Assembly: GCA_937925685.1 (NCBI GenBank)
Contig: CALAMI010000010.1
Location: 248,001 to 312,000, forward strand
DNA: 64,000 nucleotides
Source: Candidatus Binatia bacterium
GTDB lineage: Bacteria; Desulfobacterota; Binatia; HRBIN30
Direction: 5' to 3'
The position numbers and the translations under genes were made by a program. Below are positions 27,352-37,573 of this stretch, one piece after another. Each line of letters begins with the position of its first letter. Position 1 is the stretch's first letter. The notes beneath the pieces are model-generated. The model saw only the letters and a program-made list of their open reading frames with translations, was not told the DNA's origin and made no database searches.

Positions 27352-29004
27352 TTATCTCGTCACCGCCGCGAGCAAAGGCGTGCGCAGACGTTCCGCCTTG
27401 TGGTGCAACACCGCGCGCACAAACCCCTTGAAGAGTGGATGTGGGTCGGATGGCCGCGACTTGAACTCGGGATGAAACTGGCTGGCAAGGAAAAAAGGAT
27501 GCTGTTCAAGCTCGATCATTTCCACCAGTTGTTCGTCTGGTGACAAGCCACTGAAAACCATACCGTGCCTTTGCAAAATGTCACGGTACTCATTGTTGAC
27601 CTCGTAGCGATGACGGTGCCGCTCACTGATCCGTCGCTTGCCGTAAAGGCGGTATGCCAGGGAATTCTCTTTCACGATGCACTCGTAAGCACCCAGGCGC
27701 ATCGTCCCCCCCTTGTAAGTAACCCTCCGCTGCTCGCTCATCATGTGAATCACTGGATGCGGCGTGTGCTCGTCGATTTCCGTGGAATTTGCGCCTTCAA
27801 GCCCACAAACGTGGCGCGCAAATTCGATCACGGCCATTTGCATCCCGAAGCAAATTCCAAGGAATGGCACCCGTTCTTCGCGCGCATAGCGCACCGTGGC
27901 GATTTTGCCCTCGGTACCGCGCGGGCCGAATCCCATGGGTACTAATACACCATCCGCGTGCAAAACCTCGGGCGGTAGGCCGTGCTCTTCCACCCGTTCG
28001 GAGTCCACGTAATCGATCTCCACGCGGCAATCGTTGGCGATTCCGCCGTGAATTAGGGCTTCATGCAAACTCTTGTAGGCATCGGCTAAATCAACGTACT
28101 TGCCAACCATGGCAATCCGGACCGTGTCTTTGGGATGCTTGATCGCTTGCACGACCTTCGTCCATTTGGAGAGGTTTGGCTCGCCCGTCCACATGTTAAG
28201 CTTTTCGACAATGCGTTCGTCGAGACCTTCGCGGTGCAACAAGAGGGGCACCTCGTAAATCGTTTCTACATCCCGAGCAGTGATGACACAGTTTTCGTCA
28301 ACGTTGCAAAAGTGAGCAATCTTGAGCTTGATTTTCGGGTCAAGGTCTCGATCGCTCCGGCAAAGGAGAATATCCGGCTGGATTCCAAGCCCGGTCAGTT
28401 CTTTCACGCTGTGCTGCGTCGGCTTGGTTTTCACTTCCCCGGCGGTGGCGAGGTAAGGTACGAGCGTCAGGTGAATGTAAAGCACGTTTTCCCGCCCACG
28501 GTCCCAGCGAAACTGCCGAATCGCCTCTAGGAACGGCAAGCTCTCGATGTCACCCACGGTTCCACCCACCTCGCCAATGAGCACGTCGTAGCCCTCAGCA
28601 GCAGCTAAGATGCGCCGCTTGATCTCATCCGTAATGTGAGGAATGACTTGTACGGTACCACCTAAGTATTCGCCCTTCCGTTCGTTTTGTATCACTTGTT
28701 CGTATACTTGACCGGTGGTGAAATTGTTCTTGTGGCCCATCCTCACCGTCAGGAAGCGCTCGTAATGCCCAAGGTCCAGGTCGGTCTCAGCCCCGTCTTC
28801 GGTCACGTACACCTCCCCGTGCTGGAACGGGCTCATGGTGCCGGGATCGACATTGATGTAGGGGTCCATCTTACAAATAGTCACCCGCAGTCCGCGCGAC
28901 TCTAGCAGCGCGCCGATCGATGCCGCGGCAAGTCCTTTACCCAAAGACGACACGACTCCGCCGGTAACAAAAATGAACTTCGTCCGTTGCGTCGTCTTGG
29001 CCAT
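27352..29004 (-). CDS. pyrG: CTP synthase
   Basis: The 550-residue enzyme aminates UTP to CTP using glutamine. The N-terminal amidoligase domain begins [15 protein letters not shown] and includes [11 protein letters not shown]. The C-terminal class I glutamine amidotransferase has the nucleophile in LGICFGMQ near residue 385 and a late His-Pro-Glu (QFHPEFKS). It lies between kdsB and kdsA, a frequent arrangement that couples CTP supply to CMP-Kdo formation. Length and motifs are standard. Confidence 0.97.
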   Translation of the reverse strand: MAKTTQRTKFIFVTGGVVSSLGKGLAAASIGALLESRGLRVTICKMDPYINVDPGTMSPFQHGEVYVTEDGAETDLDLGHYERFLTVRMGHKNNFTTGQVYEQVIQNERKGEYLGGTVQVIPHITDEIKRRILAAAEGYDVLIGEVGGTVGDIESLPFLEAIRQFRWDRGRENVLYIHLTLVPYLATAGEVKTKPTQHSVKELTGLGIQPDILLCRSDRDLDPKIKLKIAHFCNVDENCVITARDVETIYEVPLLLHREGLDERIVEKLNMWTGEPNLSKWTKVVQAIKHPKDTVRIAMVGKYVDLADAYKSLHEALIHGGIANDCRVEIDYVDSERVEEHGLPPEVLHADGVLVPMGFGPRGTEGKIATVRYAREERVPFLGICFGMQMAVIEFARHVCGLEGANSTEIDEHTPHPVIHMMSEQRRVTYKGGTMRLGAYECIVKENSLAYRLYGKRRISERHRHRYEVNNEYRDILQRHGMVFSGLSPDEQLVEMIELEQHPFFLASQFHPEFKSRPSDPHPLFKGFVRAVLHHKAERLRTPLLAAVTR

Positions 29005-29037
29005 GCCAACGCCTATCGAGTAGCGTTTCTTTCCCGA

Positions 29038-29802
29038 TCAAACCACCGGCACCGACCCGCGCGCACCGCGCTCCAGAAACTCCTCGGCGGAGCGCAGATC
29101 CTCGGGACTGTTCACTTCAATACCCACTCCGTCAACCGTTTCTACAACACCAATCTGGTAGCCATGCTCGAGCGCGCGCAGTTGTTCGAGGCCCTCCGCG
29201 TGCTCCAGTGGCGTTGGGTCAAGTTGCGAAAACAAAAGCAAAAAGGAGCGCCGAAAAGCATAAAGACCCAGGTGTCTGAATCCCCAAATGCGCGAGGGCG
29301 GGCTGTCTCGCCAAAATGGGATTGGCCTACGGGAAAAGTAAAGGGCGTTCCCCGCGCTGTCGGTCACGACTTTTACGACATGGGGGTTTTCCCAACTGGC
29401 TCGCTCCTCGATCGGCACCTTAGCAGTGGCCATTGGCAGGCTCGCTTTTTTCCTGAGCAGCGAAAGCACATCACGGATTGCCTGGGGTTCGACAAACGGC
29501 ATATCGCCCTGCACGTTGAGCACAATCTCGGCATCGTACCGCCGTGCCACTTCGGCCACCCGATCCGTACCGCAGCGGTGGTTGACACTCGTCAGCACGA
29601 CTGCGCCCCCGAAAGCGCGCACTTGGTGTGCAATGCGGTCGTCATCGGTTCCGACGACTACCGAATCGATTTCTGCGACCCGACGCACGCGTTCATACAC
29701 ACGTTGGATCATGGGTTTCCCGCCGATCAGCGCCAAGGGCTTTCCAGGGAGACGAGACGATCCAAACCGCGCCGGAATCACCGCCAGTACACGCACTCCC
29801 AT
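29038..29802 (-). CDS. kdsB: 3-deoxy-manno-octulosonate cytidylyltransferase (CMP-Kdo synthetase)
   Basis: This cytoplasmic enzyme activates Kdo with CTP before transfer to lipid A. The nucleotide-binding motif VIPARFGSSRLPGKPL is at the N-terminus, and NVQGDMPF and HLGLYAFRR are present. I take the ATG at 29802 (254 residues) because homologues begin just before the VLAVIPAR strand; a GTG at 29820 would add six residues. It is the first gene of the minus-strand Kdo/lipid A run, and the promoter should lie in the 200 bases before proS. Confidence 0.95.
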   Translation of the reverse strand: MGVRVLAVIPARFGSSRLPGKPLALIGGKPMIQRVYERVRRVAEIDSVVVGTDDDRIAHQVRAFGGAVVLTSVNHRCGTDRVAEVARRYDAEIVLNVQGDMPFVEPQAIRDVLSLLRKKASLPMATAKVPIEERASWENPHVVKVVTDSAGNALYFSRRPIPFWRDSPPSRIWGFRHLGLYAFRRSFLLLFSQLDPTPLEHAEGLEQLRALEHGYQIGVVETVDGVGIEVNSPEDLRSAEEFLERGARGSVPVV

Positions 29803-30009
29803 CGGCACACCCAGAAACACTTACCTACACCAACACATTCTGCAGGGCAATTCTATGGCTTGGCCGTCGATCGCTAAGCCGGAGAGCGGCCGGTCATGAG
29901 TCGGGATTAGCCCTGCCGGTGTCATTTTTCCGAAGATTGCAGCTCTCCTCTCTCCCCGTGCCGTAACGCAGTTTCTTTTTCGTCCGCCGCGCGCTAAGCG
30001 AGGCGCGTT

Positions 30010-31749
30010 GTGCACTATCGAAAAACGTTCGTCCCCACGCTGAAGCAAGACCCAGCCGATGCTGAAGTCGTAAGCCACCGCTTGATGGTGCGCGCTGGTC
30101 TCATTCGTCAGCTGGCGCGGGGCATCTATAATTTTCTCCCTTTTGGGCTGCGAGTGGTTCGCAAGATCGAGGCGATCGTACGTGAGGAGATGAACCGCGC
30201 CGGCGCCCAGGAGATTCTCATGCCGGCCATTTGCCCAGCCGAGTTGTGGCGAGAAAGCGGCCGATGGGATCAATATGGAAAGGAGCTCTTGCGTATCAAG
30301 GATCGTTATGATCGTGACTTTTGCTTTGGGCCTACCCACGAGGAAGTGGTCACGGACATCGTTCGTCACGAAGTCCGGTCTTACCGAGACCTACCGCTGA
30401 ACTTGTACCAGATCCAGGTCAAATTCCGCGACGAATTACGCCCGCGATTCGGCCTGATGCGAGGCCGTGAGTTCATCATGAAAGATGCCTATTCGTTCCA
30501 CGTCGATCAAAACGACTGTCGCCGCGAGTACGAAAACATGGCGGCAACGTACCAACGAATCTTTCGTCGTTGTGGGCTGGAGACGCGACAAGTCGAGTCA
30601 GACACCGGAGCCATTGGTGGCACGATGGCCCACGAGTTTCACGTATTAGCCGAGTGCGGAGAAGACGCGATCGTGAGCTGTGATGTTTGTGACTACGCAG
30701 CCAACGTCGAAAAAGCGGAAATCGCACCACCTCCTTTCACACCTAGCTCCTCATCGGCGGGCACACCGCACAAGGTCCGAACGCCCGGCAAGCGTTCCGT
30801 CGAAGAAGTGGCCGCTTTTCTGGCAACTCCGCCCGAACAGTTCATTAAAACGCTGGTCTACCAAACGAGTAGGGGCGACTATGTAGCGATCTTAGTCCGG
30901 GGAGACCACGAAGCGAGCGAGGCGAAGATCCGAACCTTGCTCGGTGTTGAGTGGGTACAACTCGCTGACGCCGTTGCCGTGGAACGCCTGACGGGAGCCG
31001 AGGTGGGTTTTGCCGGGCCGCTTGGTCTTGCATTAGAAACTTGGGCGGACTGGTGGGTGCGTCCGATGCGCGACGCTGTCACTGGAGCGAACGAAACCGA
31101 CTATCACCTCGTCCACGTCAATGTCGAACGAGACCTGGCGTCGATCCGATTTGCCGACCTTCGTTTAGCTCACGCTGGCGATCCCTGTCCGCGCTGCCAT
31201 CAAGGTCGGTTTCGGAGTTTCCGCGGAATCGAAGTAGGTAACATTTTCTACCTCGGAACCAAGTACAGCGTGCCGATGAAAGCAACCTTCTTGGACGACA
31301 AAGGTGAGGAGAAACCGATGGAAATGGGCTGCTATGGGATTGGCATTACCCGCACCGCAGCCGCCGCAATCGAACAGCATCATGATGACGACGGCATCAT
31401 TTGGCCCATATCGGTAGCTCCGGCCCACGTGCATATCTTGCCAGTCGCTTGGAATGACGAGCAACAGCGCCAGGTGGCTGTCGCATTGCATGATGGACTG
31501 GAAGCGCGTGGGGTCGAGGTCTTACTGGACGATCGTGAAGAGCGTGCCGGGGTCAAGTTCAAGGACGCCGATCTTCTCGGGATACCGTTCCGCGTCACCA
31601 TTGGTGGAAAAGGGCTGGCGCGCGGGGTCGTCGAGGTGAAGCCGCGGCGAAGTCAGACAGGGCAAGAGGTTCCTCTTGCCGACGCTGTGGGCGTCGTGAC
31701 CCGCTTGGTCCACGATGAATTGGCGGCGCTAGCGCGTGTTGACCGGTGA
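30010..31749 (+). CDS. proS: Prolyl-tRNA synthetase, bacterial type with editing insertion
   Basis: The 579-residue class II synthetase charges tRNA-Pro. The N-terminus ([24 protein letters not shown]) and the core [21 protein letters not shown] are family-defining. A YbaK-type editing insertion lies at roughly residues 240-380. The C-terminal anticodon-binding domain carries [23 protein letters not shown]. The GTG at 30010 is the start that fits the family; no strong ribosome binding site precedes it. It is divergent from kdsB. Confidence 0.96.
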   Translation: MHYRKTFVPTLKQDPADAEVVSHRLMVRAGLIRQLARGIYNFLPFGLRVVRKIEAIVREEMNRAGAQEILMPAICPAELWRESGRWDQYGKELLRIKDRYDRDFCFGPTHEEVVTDIVRHEVRSYRDLPLNLYQIQVKFRDELRPRFGLMRGREFIMKDAYSFHVDQNDCRREYENMAATYQRIFRRCGLETRQVESDTGAIGGTMAHEFHVLAECGEDAIVSCDVCDYAANVEKAEIAPPPFTPSSSSAGTPHKVRTPGKRSVEEVAAFLATPPEQFIKTLVYQTSRGDYVAILVRGDHEASEAKIRTLLGVEWVQLADAVAVERLTGAEVGFAGPLGLALETWADWWVRPMRDAVTGANETDYHLVHVNVERDLASIRFADLRLAHAGDPCPRCHQGRFRSFRGIEVGNIFYLGTKYSVPMKATFLDDKGEEKPMEMGCYGIGITRTAAAAIEQHHDDDGIIWPISVAPAHVHILPVAWNDEQQRQVAVALHDGLEARGVEVLLDDREERAGVKFKDADLLGIPFRVTIGGKGLARGVVEVKPRRSQTGQEVPLADAVGVVTRLVHDELAALARVDR

Positions 31750-31813
31750 GACGGTTGGTTCGAAAAGTGGGGGAACGTGGTTTGAAGACCTGAGTCGGAA
31801 AGGAGAAGGTTCC

Positions 31814-32308
31814 ATGCTACCGCTCGTCGGGATCATCATGGGATCGCGCTCGGACTGGGAAACCCTTTCGCACGCCGCTGACACTCTCGAGCAGTTGGGA
31901 ATCCCGTACGAGGTCCGTGTCGTCTCGGCACATCGTACTCCGGACTTGTTGTTCGAGTACGCGGCATCGGCTGAGGCGCGAGGTTTGGAGGTGATCATTG
32001 CTGGAGCGGGCGGTGCCGCACACCTACCGGGAATGACCGCCGCCAAAACGTTGCTGCCGGTGCTTGGCGTTCCGGTCGAGTCCCATGCCCTCCATGGGCT
32101 TGATTCTCTCCTTTCCATCGTCCAAATGCCGGCGGGGGTACCGGTGGGCACATTGGCCATCGGAAAAGCCGGTGCGATCAATGCCGCACTACTAGCGGCT
32201 GCGATCGTTGCAAATCGTCATGCCGAGTTTCGCCCCGCGCTGCAAAAACACCGTGAGGAGCAAACCAACGCAGTTTTACGCCATCCCGATCCCCGCAAAA
32301 CTGCATAA
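31814..32308 (+). CDS. purE: N5-carboxyaminoimidazole ribonucleotide mutase
   Basis: The 164-residue class I PurE has the phosphate-binding [10 protein letters not shown] at its start, VVSAHRTPD, and the central [12 protein letters not shown]. It rearranges the PurK product to carboxyaminoimidazole ribonucleotide in purine synthesis. I use the ATG at 31814, preceded by AGGAG; an upstream in-frame TTG overlaps proS and is unlikely. PurK follows 11 bases later, as expected for the two-enzyme bacterial route. Confidence 0.95.
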   Translation: MLPLVGIIMGSRSDWETLSHAADTLEQLGIPYEVRVVSAHRTPDLLFEYAASAEARGLEVIIAGAGGAAHLPGMTAAKTLLPVLGVPVESHALHGLDSLLSIVQMPAGVPVGTLAIGKAGAINAALLAAAIVANRHAEFRPALQKHREEQTNAVLRHPDPRKTA

Positions 32309-32319
32309 GGGAAGAGACC

Positions 32320-33459
32320 ATGGTTCGAGATGTGCCCCTGATCGGTGTTTTCGGTGCCGGCCAGCTCGGGCGCATGTTGGCGCTGGCCGGCTATCCGTTG
32401 GGCTTGCAATTCCGCTTCTTCGACCCCGCGCCAGAATCCCCGGCTGAGCCTCTAGCGGAGCGGGTGTGTGCATCGTTTAGCGACGAGGCCGCTCTGCAAC
32501 GGTTTGCCGCAGGTCTTCGTGTAGCGACCTTCGAATTCGAGAACATACCACTTCACGCCTTAGAGCACATTTCGTCTGCAGTTCCGGTGTCTCCTCCCCT
32601 CAGGGCTCTCGCCATCGGTCAGGATCGTTGGGAGGAGAAGCGGTGTTTTCAAAGTTTGGGTATCCCTGTGCCCGCGTATGCACCAGTGAATAGCCGCTCC
32701 GAGTTGGAAGAAGCAGTTGACAGGATCGGTTTGCCGGCGGTGCTCAAAACACGACGTATGGGCTACGATGGCAAGGGACAGGCCACGATCCAGGACGAAA
32801 GAGGCCTGGACTCCGCGTGGCGTGCCTTAGAGGGGCAGCCGCTTTTGCTCGAACGGTTCGTCCCCTTTGACGCTGAGGTGTCCATGCTCGCGGTTCGGAA
32901 CCCGTCCGGGGCGACAAGTTTTTATCCCCTGGTAGAAAACGTCCACGGGGACGGCATTTTGCTCACTTCCCGAGTTCCCGCTACGTGTGTTTCACCGGAA
33001 CTCGAGGAACAAGCTCGTCGGTATGCGCTAGCGCTGCTCCTTGCCCTAGACTACGTTGGTGTACTGGCCATCGAGTTTTTCGTCGAGCATGGTGTCTTGC
33101 TTGCAAACGAGATGGCTCCACGAGTCCACAATTCTGGGCACTGGACGATCGAAGGTGCCGAAACGAGCCAGTTCGAAAACCACCTTCGGGCGATATTGAA
33201 CTGGCCCTTGGGTAGTACCGGGTTGCGAGGAATGAGCGTGATGTTCAACATCACGAGTGTTCTTCCAGATCTCGAGCGACTGTTACGGATCCCCGGCGCC
33301 CACGTGCATCTATACGGAAAAGCGCCAAAGCCTCGGCGCAAGCTCGGCCACGTAACCATCACGGCCGATGACCAGGAAACCCTGCACCAACGAGAGCTAG
33401 AGCTAAGAGCAGTACTTCACGGACAAGCTGCAGGTGATAGCGCCCTGGGAATTCGTTGA
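32320..33459 (+). CDS. purK: N5-carboxyaminoimidazole ribonucleotide synthase
   Basis: The 379-residue ATP-grasp enzyme carboxylates aminoimidazole ribonucleotide with bicarbonate and ATP. The N-terminal GVFGAGQLGRMLALAG, the central LKTRRMGYDGKGQ, and EMAPRVHNSGHWTIEG with its substrate-binding residues are diagnostic. The ATG at 32320 follows AAGGGAAGAG. It directly follows purE and forms the usual purEK pair. The next 300 bases hold no gene on this strand. Confidence 0.96.
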   Translation: MVRDVPLIGVFGAGQLGRMLALAGYPLGLQFRFFDPAPESPAEPLAERVCASFSDEAALQRFAAGLRVATFEFENIPLHALEHISSAVPVSPPLRALAIGQDRWEEKRCFQSLGIPVPAYAPVNSRSELEEAVDRIGLPAVLKTRRMGYDGKGQATIQDERGLDSAWRALEGQPLLLERFVPFDAEVSMLAVRNPSGATSFYPLVENVHGDGILLTSRVPATCVSPELEEQARRYALALLLALDYVGVLAIEFFVEHGVLLANEMAPRVHNSGHWTIEGAETSQFENHLRAILNWPLGSTGLRGMSVMFNITSVLPDLERLLRIPGAHVHLYGKAPKPRRKLGHVTITADDQETLHQRELELRAVLHGQAAGDSALGIR

Positions 33460-33761
33460 CGAGGCGCCTCGGAAAGGCTTGGCGACGACGTGGAATAGAA
33501 CCATGCCGTTTGGCCTGGGCGGTGTTTCCGTGCTCTCGTTTCGACTGACCAGGGATCCCCCCGTTGGTCACGGTGAAGTCACGCTTTCTCACCATGGCAT
33601 CTTGCCCCCGGGTAGCTGCCAAGGTCGATTTCCAGAGCTGCCGTCTCGCAGAAAACCAAGCTTTCCCTAATTGCCCATCCCGAGCGTTCCGTGGCCCGGT
33701 CGTCGTTGAAAATTTGGCCTCGGCCTCTGCAGTTCCACGACGAGAAGGCGATTTTCTTGAG
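33460..33761. other. 302-base region between convergent genes
   Basis: This gap lies after purK and before the end of the minus-strand unknown gene. Minus- and plus-strand open frames exist but they run into the neighbouring genes' antisense and show no family character. I see no clear terminator hairpin with a T run, no RNA gene and no repeat. Confidence 0.55.
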
Positions 33762-34316
33762 TCAGACTTTGGGTCGTGTCGCCTCGTACGCTGCGACACA
33801 CTCCGGCGCGAGATATTCGCGGATTAGGCGACGAAACTCCCTAAGCGCACGATTCGCACCGTGGAACTCCTTCTCTGCTACCCACTCGTCCCCAATCCAC
33901 GCATCAAAAGCGGGGCTCTCCCCCAAAGTCAGTTCGAGTACCCTGTCCCCGATCCGTTCACCCGTAACCAGCAAGCGGAGATTACGCCCGCAGTCGACAA
34001 TCACACCGCGTGCATATGCCGGTAGCGCGACCATGTTCTTGACTCGCTCCAATTCGCGGCGTGGGAAGTGCTTCTGTGTAAAATGAACGATTTTCCACTC
34101 TCCAAGATCCGGTGCGGCCTCTAGAAGGACCTTTAGGTTATTGTCCGTAAGACGCTCACGAGCTTTCTCTTGCTCGAAGCCCTGGGCCACTTCATAAAAG
34201 CGCATTCCCGCGGGGCCACCCGGGCGCCGTCCCCGGATGTTTTCGGCGCGCGTCGTATCCACCCACCATTTACGCGCAACAATGGCATCTTCGGTTTTGA
34301 CTTCGGACATGCCCAT
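33762..34316 (-). CDS. Unidentified protein paired with an HExxH protein
   Basis: The 184-residue protein is charged and soluble, without a signal peptide. It is rich in Arg and Glu and has a Gly/Arg stretch near residue 28 (IRGRRPGGPAG) and a C-terminal helix-rich part (NRALREFRRLIREYLAPE). I do not recognise a family. The start ATG overlaps the stop of the upstream metallopeptidase-like gene by one base (TAATG), so the two are almost certainly translated together. A second ATG lies two codons in. The pair stands alone between purK and lgt on the opposite strand, as an inserted cassette would. Confidence 0.65.
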   Translation of the reverse strand: MGMSEVKTEDAIVARKWWVDTTRAENIRGRRPGGPAGMRFYEVAQGFEQEKARERLTDNNLKVLLEAAPDLGEWKIVHFTQKHFPRRELERVKNMVALPAYARGVIVDCGRNLRLLVTGERIGDRVLELTLGESPAFDAWIGDEWVAEKEFHGANRALREFRRLIREYLAPECVAAYEATRPKV

Positions 34317-34759
34317 TACCCGCTAGTTCTCTCGGCCCGACGCTGCAAGCGCGACTTGCTTTCTTTCCCGTTGGCCACGCCTCGCATCATACGAGCGGCA
34401 AACAAGTCGGCTTTTCGTTCCGCGTCGGCCCACAAAACGTAATGTCCCAGCTCGTGATACACCGCTGCGATCCATTGACGTTCGGAATTGTACTTCCGAC
34501 CATTCTTCCAGTTCTCCGGGTGGACGAGGTGAATCTTGCCATCTTCGTAAGTTTTTCCCACTACTTTTCCCCAATCGAGGTATTCAAACCATTCTATTCG
34601 GGGCATACGCAAGTGATAAAAGCGAGTGAGCAAACGCACTGCGCTGCGGAATTCAGCCTCCTTGTGCGTTCGGAAAAAGGTCTCCAGGTGTCGCTGAATC
34701 ACCCGACGTTCACGCAACGGGGGAAGAATCATCCGCATAAGCCCAGCGCCCGTCGACAT
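34316..34759 (-). CDS. Small HExxH metallopeptidase-like protein (ImmA/IrrE-like)
   Basis: The 147-residue protein has a zinc-binding HELGH motif (H102, E103, H106) with a following ADAERKADLFAARMM that places a likely third ligand at E114. This is the pattern of ImmA/IrrE-type gluzincins, whose members cleave repressors or antitoxin-like partners. No helix-turn-helix is evident. The first residues are uncertain: ATG codons at 34759, 34738 and 34732 are all in frame and none has a strong ribosome binding site. Its stop overlaps the start of the next gene. The peptidase fold is inferred from the motif alone. Confidence 0.6.
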   Translation of the reverse strand: MSTGAGLMRMILPPLRERRVIQRHLETFFRTHKEAEFRSAVRLLTRFYHLRMPRIEWFEYLDWGKVVGKTYEDGKIHLVHPENWKNGRKYNSERQWIAAVYHELGHYVLWADAERKADLFAARMMRGVANGKESKSRLQRRAERTSG

Positions 34760-34857
34760 CGTCTAAAGGCAAGGAGGGGGGGTGTCAATACGACCGGTAA
34801 AGACGTACCATGACTCGCTAGAGTCCCCGCCACATTCACGCTAAACAACCGCCGACA

Positions 34858-35640
34858 ATGTACCCAATTATCGCGCAAATAGGGCCGATCACCATCTACT
34901 CCTTCGGGCTCATGATGGCGATTGCCTTTCTCGTGGCGGGTTTTCTGACCAGTCGCGAGCTTGAACGTAGTGGCTTCGATCCCCGCCTCGGGTCTACCCT
35001 GCTGGTCTGGGCAGCCGCAGGCGGCTTGGCGGGTGCCCGGCTGTTTTTGATTTTGGAAGACCCGTCCGAATTTTTGCAGCATCCACTGTCGACAATTTTA
35101 AGCGGCTCTGGCTTTGTTTGGTATGGCGGCCTTTTTGGGGGGTTACTCACCACCTACGTAGCTGTGCGTCGCGCAGGCATTCCGTGGCTGCGAGTCGTAG
35201 ATGCGGCTGCGCCTGCCTTAGCGCTGGGGCACGCCATTGGTCGGATCGGGTGCCAGCTTGCCGGCGACGGGGATTGGGGAAAGGTAACCAACTTGCCTTG
35301 GGGGATGGCTTACCCACAGGCAATCGTGGGTTGGCCACATCCCCCTGGTGTGGTCGTGCACCCAACCCCGCTTTACGAGGCCGCGGCGTACACGGCAATT
35401 TTCCTTTTGCTCTGGGCTCGCCGAACAAAAGTGCGTATGCCGGGTTCCCTGCTATGGTGGTATTTCCTCTTGGCAGGTACAGCTCGTTTTCTCATTGAAT
35501 TCTTGCGAATTAACCCTCCGTGGTGGATGGGCTTGACACAAGCACAATGGATTAGCTTGGCGCTGGTCGCCTTTGGTTGTGCTGCGCTGTTGTTGCCCAG
35601 AATGGAAGCCGTTCGTCTCAAAACCAGCTCCCGATCATGA
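34858..35640 (+). CDS. lgt: Prolipoprotein diacylglyceryl transferase
   Basis: The 260-residue, seven-helix inner-membrane enzyme attaches diacylglycerol to the lipobox Cys of exported prolipoproteins. The signature HAIGRIGCQLAGDGDWG lies near residue 124, and FVWYGGLFGG, PTPLYEA and RFLIEFLR are all present. Its likely substrates in this window include the lipoproteins at 4850, 48861 and 53772. The stop overlaps the start of the TlpA-like gene (ATGA). Confidence 0.95.
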   Translation: MYPIIAQIGPITIYSFGLMMAIAFLVAGFLTSRELERSGFDPRLGSTLLVWAAAGGLAGARLFLILEDPSEFLQHPLSTILSGSGFVWYGGLFGGLLTTYVAVRRAGIPWLRVVDAAAPALALGHAIGRIGCQLAGDGDWGKVTNLPWGMAYPQAIVGWPHPPGVVVHPTPLYEAAAYTAIFLLLWARRTKVRMPGSLLWWYFLLAGTARFLIEFLRINPPWWMGLTQAQWISLALVAFGCAALLLPRMEAVRLKTSSRS

Positions 35641-36188
35641 AGCGGACGATTCTGCCCCTTTTGGTGGGGGGTACGCTCGCGCTCGGTTCTTTTCTTCTTT
35701 TACAAACCCAACAGCGAGAGCGCGCTCGGTTTATGGCCCCAGCTTTCCGCGTGCCAACACTCGATGGGGGCACGGTTCGGCTCGAGGATTATCGCGGACG
35801 CATCCTTTTCCTCAACTTTTGGGCCACGTGGTGCCCTCCGTGTAGAGAGGAAATGCCGTCGATGGAGCGGGTCTACCAACGGTTCGCACGGCGCCCCTTC
35901 GCAATGCTAGCCATCAGTGAGGACACCTCAGTCGAAACGGTGCGGAGCTTTGTCGAAAATTACGGCCTCAGTTTCGAGATCGCTCTCGACCCCGCGGGCG
36001 AGCTTCCCGAGCGCTATGGCGTGACAGGGTTCCCCGAGACGTTTATCATCGATCCCACCGGCAAAGTTGTGCGTCATGTTGTCGGCCCCCTCGAATGGGA
36101 CCGACCGGAGGAGGTTGCATTCTTGGATAAACTCATCGCCGCGGTGGAACAGCGAGAGGGCCCTGAGCCGGCAACGGACACTCAGTAA
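35637..36188 (+). CDS. TlpA-like membrane-anchored thioredoxin
   Basis: The 183-residue protein has an N-terminal membrane anchor (about residues 5-22) and a periplasmic thioredoxin fold with the redox motif W65-C66-P67-P68-C69 and the cis-Pro region GVTGFPETFIID. It belongs to the TlpA/ResA/DsbE group, which reduces disulfides in the periplasm, often for cytochrome c maturation. No cytochrome gene is next to it. It is coupled to lgt by an ATGA overlap. Confidence 0.88.
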   Translation: MKRTILPLLVGGTLALGSFLLLQTQQRERARFMAPAFRVPTLDGGTVRLEDYRGRILFLNFWATWCPPCREEMPSMERVYQRFARRPFAMLAISEDTSVETVRSFVENYGLSFEIALDPAGELPERYGVTGFPETFIIDPTGKVVRHVVGPLEWDRPEEVAFLDKLIAAVEQREGPEPATDTQ

Positions 36189-36209
36189 CCCGCTGCCATA
36201 ACCGAGAGC

Positions 36210-37511
36210 ATGTCTCTTCCGTTCAAGCCTGTGCCTTCGGCTTTTTTCCTGACCTTCACCTCCTGGTTTGTCCTTTTGACCGGTGTGGCGCAGGCAGAGA
36301 ATTTTACCGTTCGCTATGTTGTGTCCGTAGAGGATGCGGCCCAACCTGCTGTACTGGTTCGTTGGGATCTCGCCGGGATCGATGAGATTCAAGACATTTC
36401 GCTGCGCTTTCGAAACCACAAGCCACTCCACATCGAAGCAAGCGGGACACTCGAGGAGCAGGGTGAACGCTACATTTGGCGACCCCAACGGCCGTACGCC
36501 CGGCTTTCGTACCGGATCGTAGTGAATGCCACGCGCGGGGCTTCTCAGCAACGTTTCGATAGTTACTTAGCTCCGGATTGGATGGTCTCGCGCGGGCGCC
36601 AATTGTTTCCCTTGGTTGCCGTCCGTTATCGGTCTCCCTATGACACCGTGGAATCCTCGCGAAAGCTCACCGCGCGCGCTTACCTGGCCTTCCAAGTTCC
36701 GCGCGGATGGAAGTGTGCCACGGCTTATCCAGGCCGCGCGCAAAATACTTTCGAGTTACGCGGACCTCGATCTTTTCTTACGCCGCGGGGGTGGTTCGTA
36801 TGCGGGCATCTGCACACCGAGGCGCGAGAAATCGCCGGCGTACGACTCGAGCTGGCCCAGGTGGGCGGCGTTGCCGCTGAAAGCGAGACCATCTTTGCGT
36901 TCCTAGAAGCTACCTTCCCGCTCCTGACCCGCTTGCTGGGGTCGAAAACGGACCGTATTCTCATCGTCCGCGCGCCCGACCCTATGTGGCACGGCGGCAT
37001 TAGTGGCGAGGGCTCCTTCTTTTTACATGCCAGGCGTGGCGTGCGCGACCCAGACCAAACCTCGCCTTTCCTACACGAACTTTTTCACGTTTTGCAGCCC
37101 TTCAAACCGGCAGGCGATGCAGACTGGTTTGTGGAGGGACTCGCTGAGTTTTACTCGTTAGAACTTCAACGACGAGCTGGCCTTCTCACCCAGCGACGCT
37201 TTTTAAAAGGTCTGCGGTCTTTCGAACGCTACGGATTATGGAACGTCGACCTGCGCACTCAGCGTGACAACGCGGCAACAAACAACACTGCACCACTTGT
37301 ACTGTACGCTCTCGACCAACGGATCCAACGTTTGACCGCAGGGAAGGCGCGCCTAGACGATGCAGTCCGTCGCCTCAGTCAACACGATGGGCGAGTGGAC
37401 TCCGCGGCGTTCAAGAGCGCAGCCGAAGCAGTGGCGGGAGCGCCGCTTACGCGCTTTTTCCAGCGTTACGTTTATGCTGGGCAGGTTCCTCGGCTTAATC
37501 GCGTGGATTGA
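36210..37511 (+). CDS. Exported M61-like metallopeptidase
   Basis: The 433-residue protein starts with a signal peptide (about residues 1-31, ending AQA). The first 200 residues are beta-rich, as in the N-terminal domain of glycyl aminopeptidases. H289-E290-x2-H293 and the following WFVEGLAEFY, with E309 as the likely third zinc ligand, give the gluzincin site typical of M1/M61 peptidases. It would act in the periplasm or at the cell surface. The family resemblance is partial and the substrate is unknown. It follows the TlpA-like gene by 21 bases. Confidence 0.65.
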   Translation: MSLPFKPVPSAFFLTFTSWFVLLTGVAQAENFTVRYVVSVEDAAQPAVLVRWDLAGIDEIQDISLRFRNHKPLHIEASGTLEEQGERYIWRPQRPYARLSYRIVVNATRGASQQRFDSYLAPDWMVSRGRQLFPLVAVRYRSPYDTVESSRKLTARAYLAFQVPRGWKCATAYPGRAQNTFELRGPRSFLTPRGWFVCGHLHTEAREIAGVRLELAQVGGVAAESETIFAFLEATFPLLTRLLGSKTDRILIVRAPDPMWHGGISGEGSFFLHARRGVRDPDQTSPFLHELFHVLQPFKPAGDADWFVEGLAEFYSLELQRRAGLLTQRRFLKGLRSFERYGLWNVDLRTQRDNAATNNTAPLVLYALDQRIQRLTAGKARLDDAVRRLSQHDGRVDSAAFKSAAEAVAGAPLTRFFQRYVYAGQVPRLNRVD

Positions 37512-37573
37512 GTCGCCGATTCAGTGTGCAAGCCCCTGAGACCGGCTCGAAAGGAGGGGAAGCAACGAACGCG

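Noticed and set aside
28987-29877. 296-residue plus-strand frame opposite kdsB
   Set aside because: Antisense shadow of kdsB with no recognisable domain; it also runs across the kdsB start.
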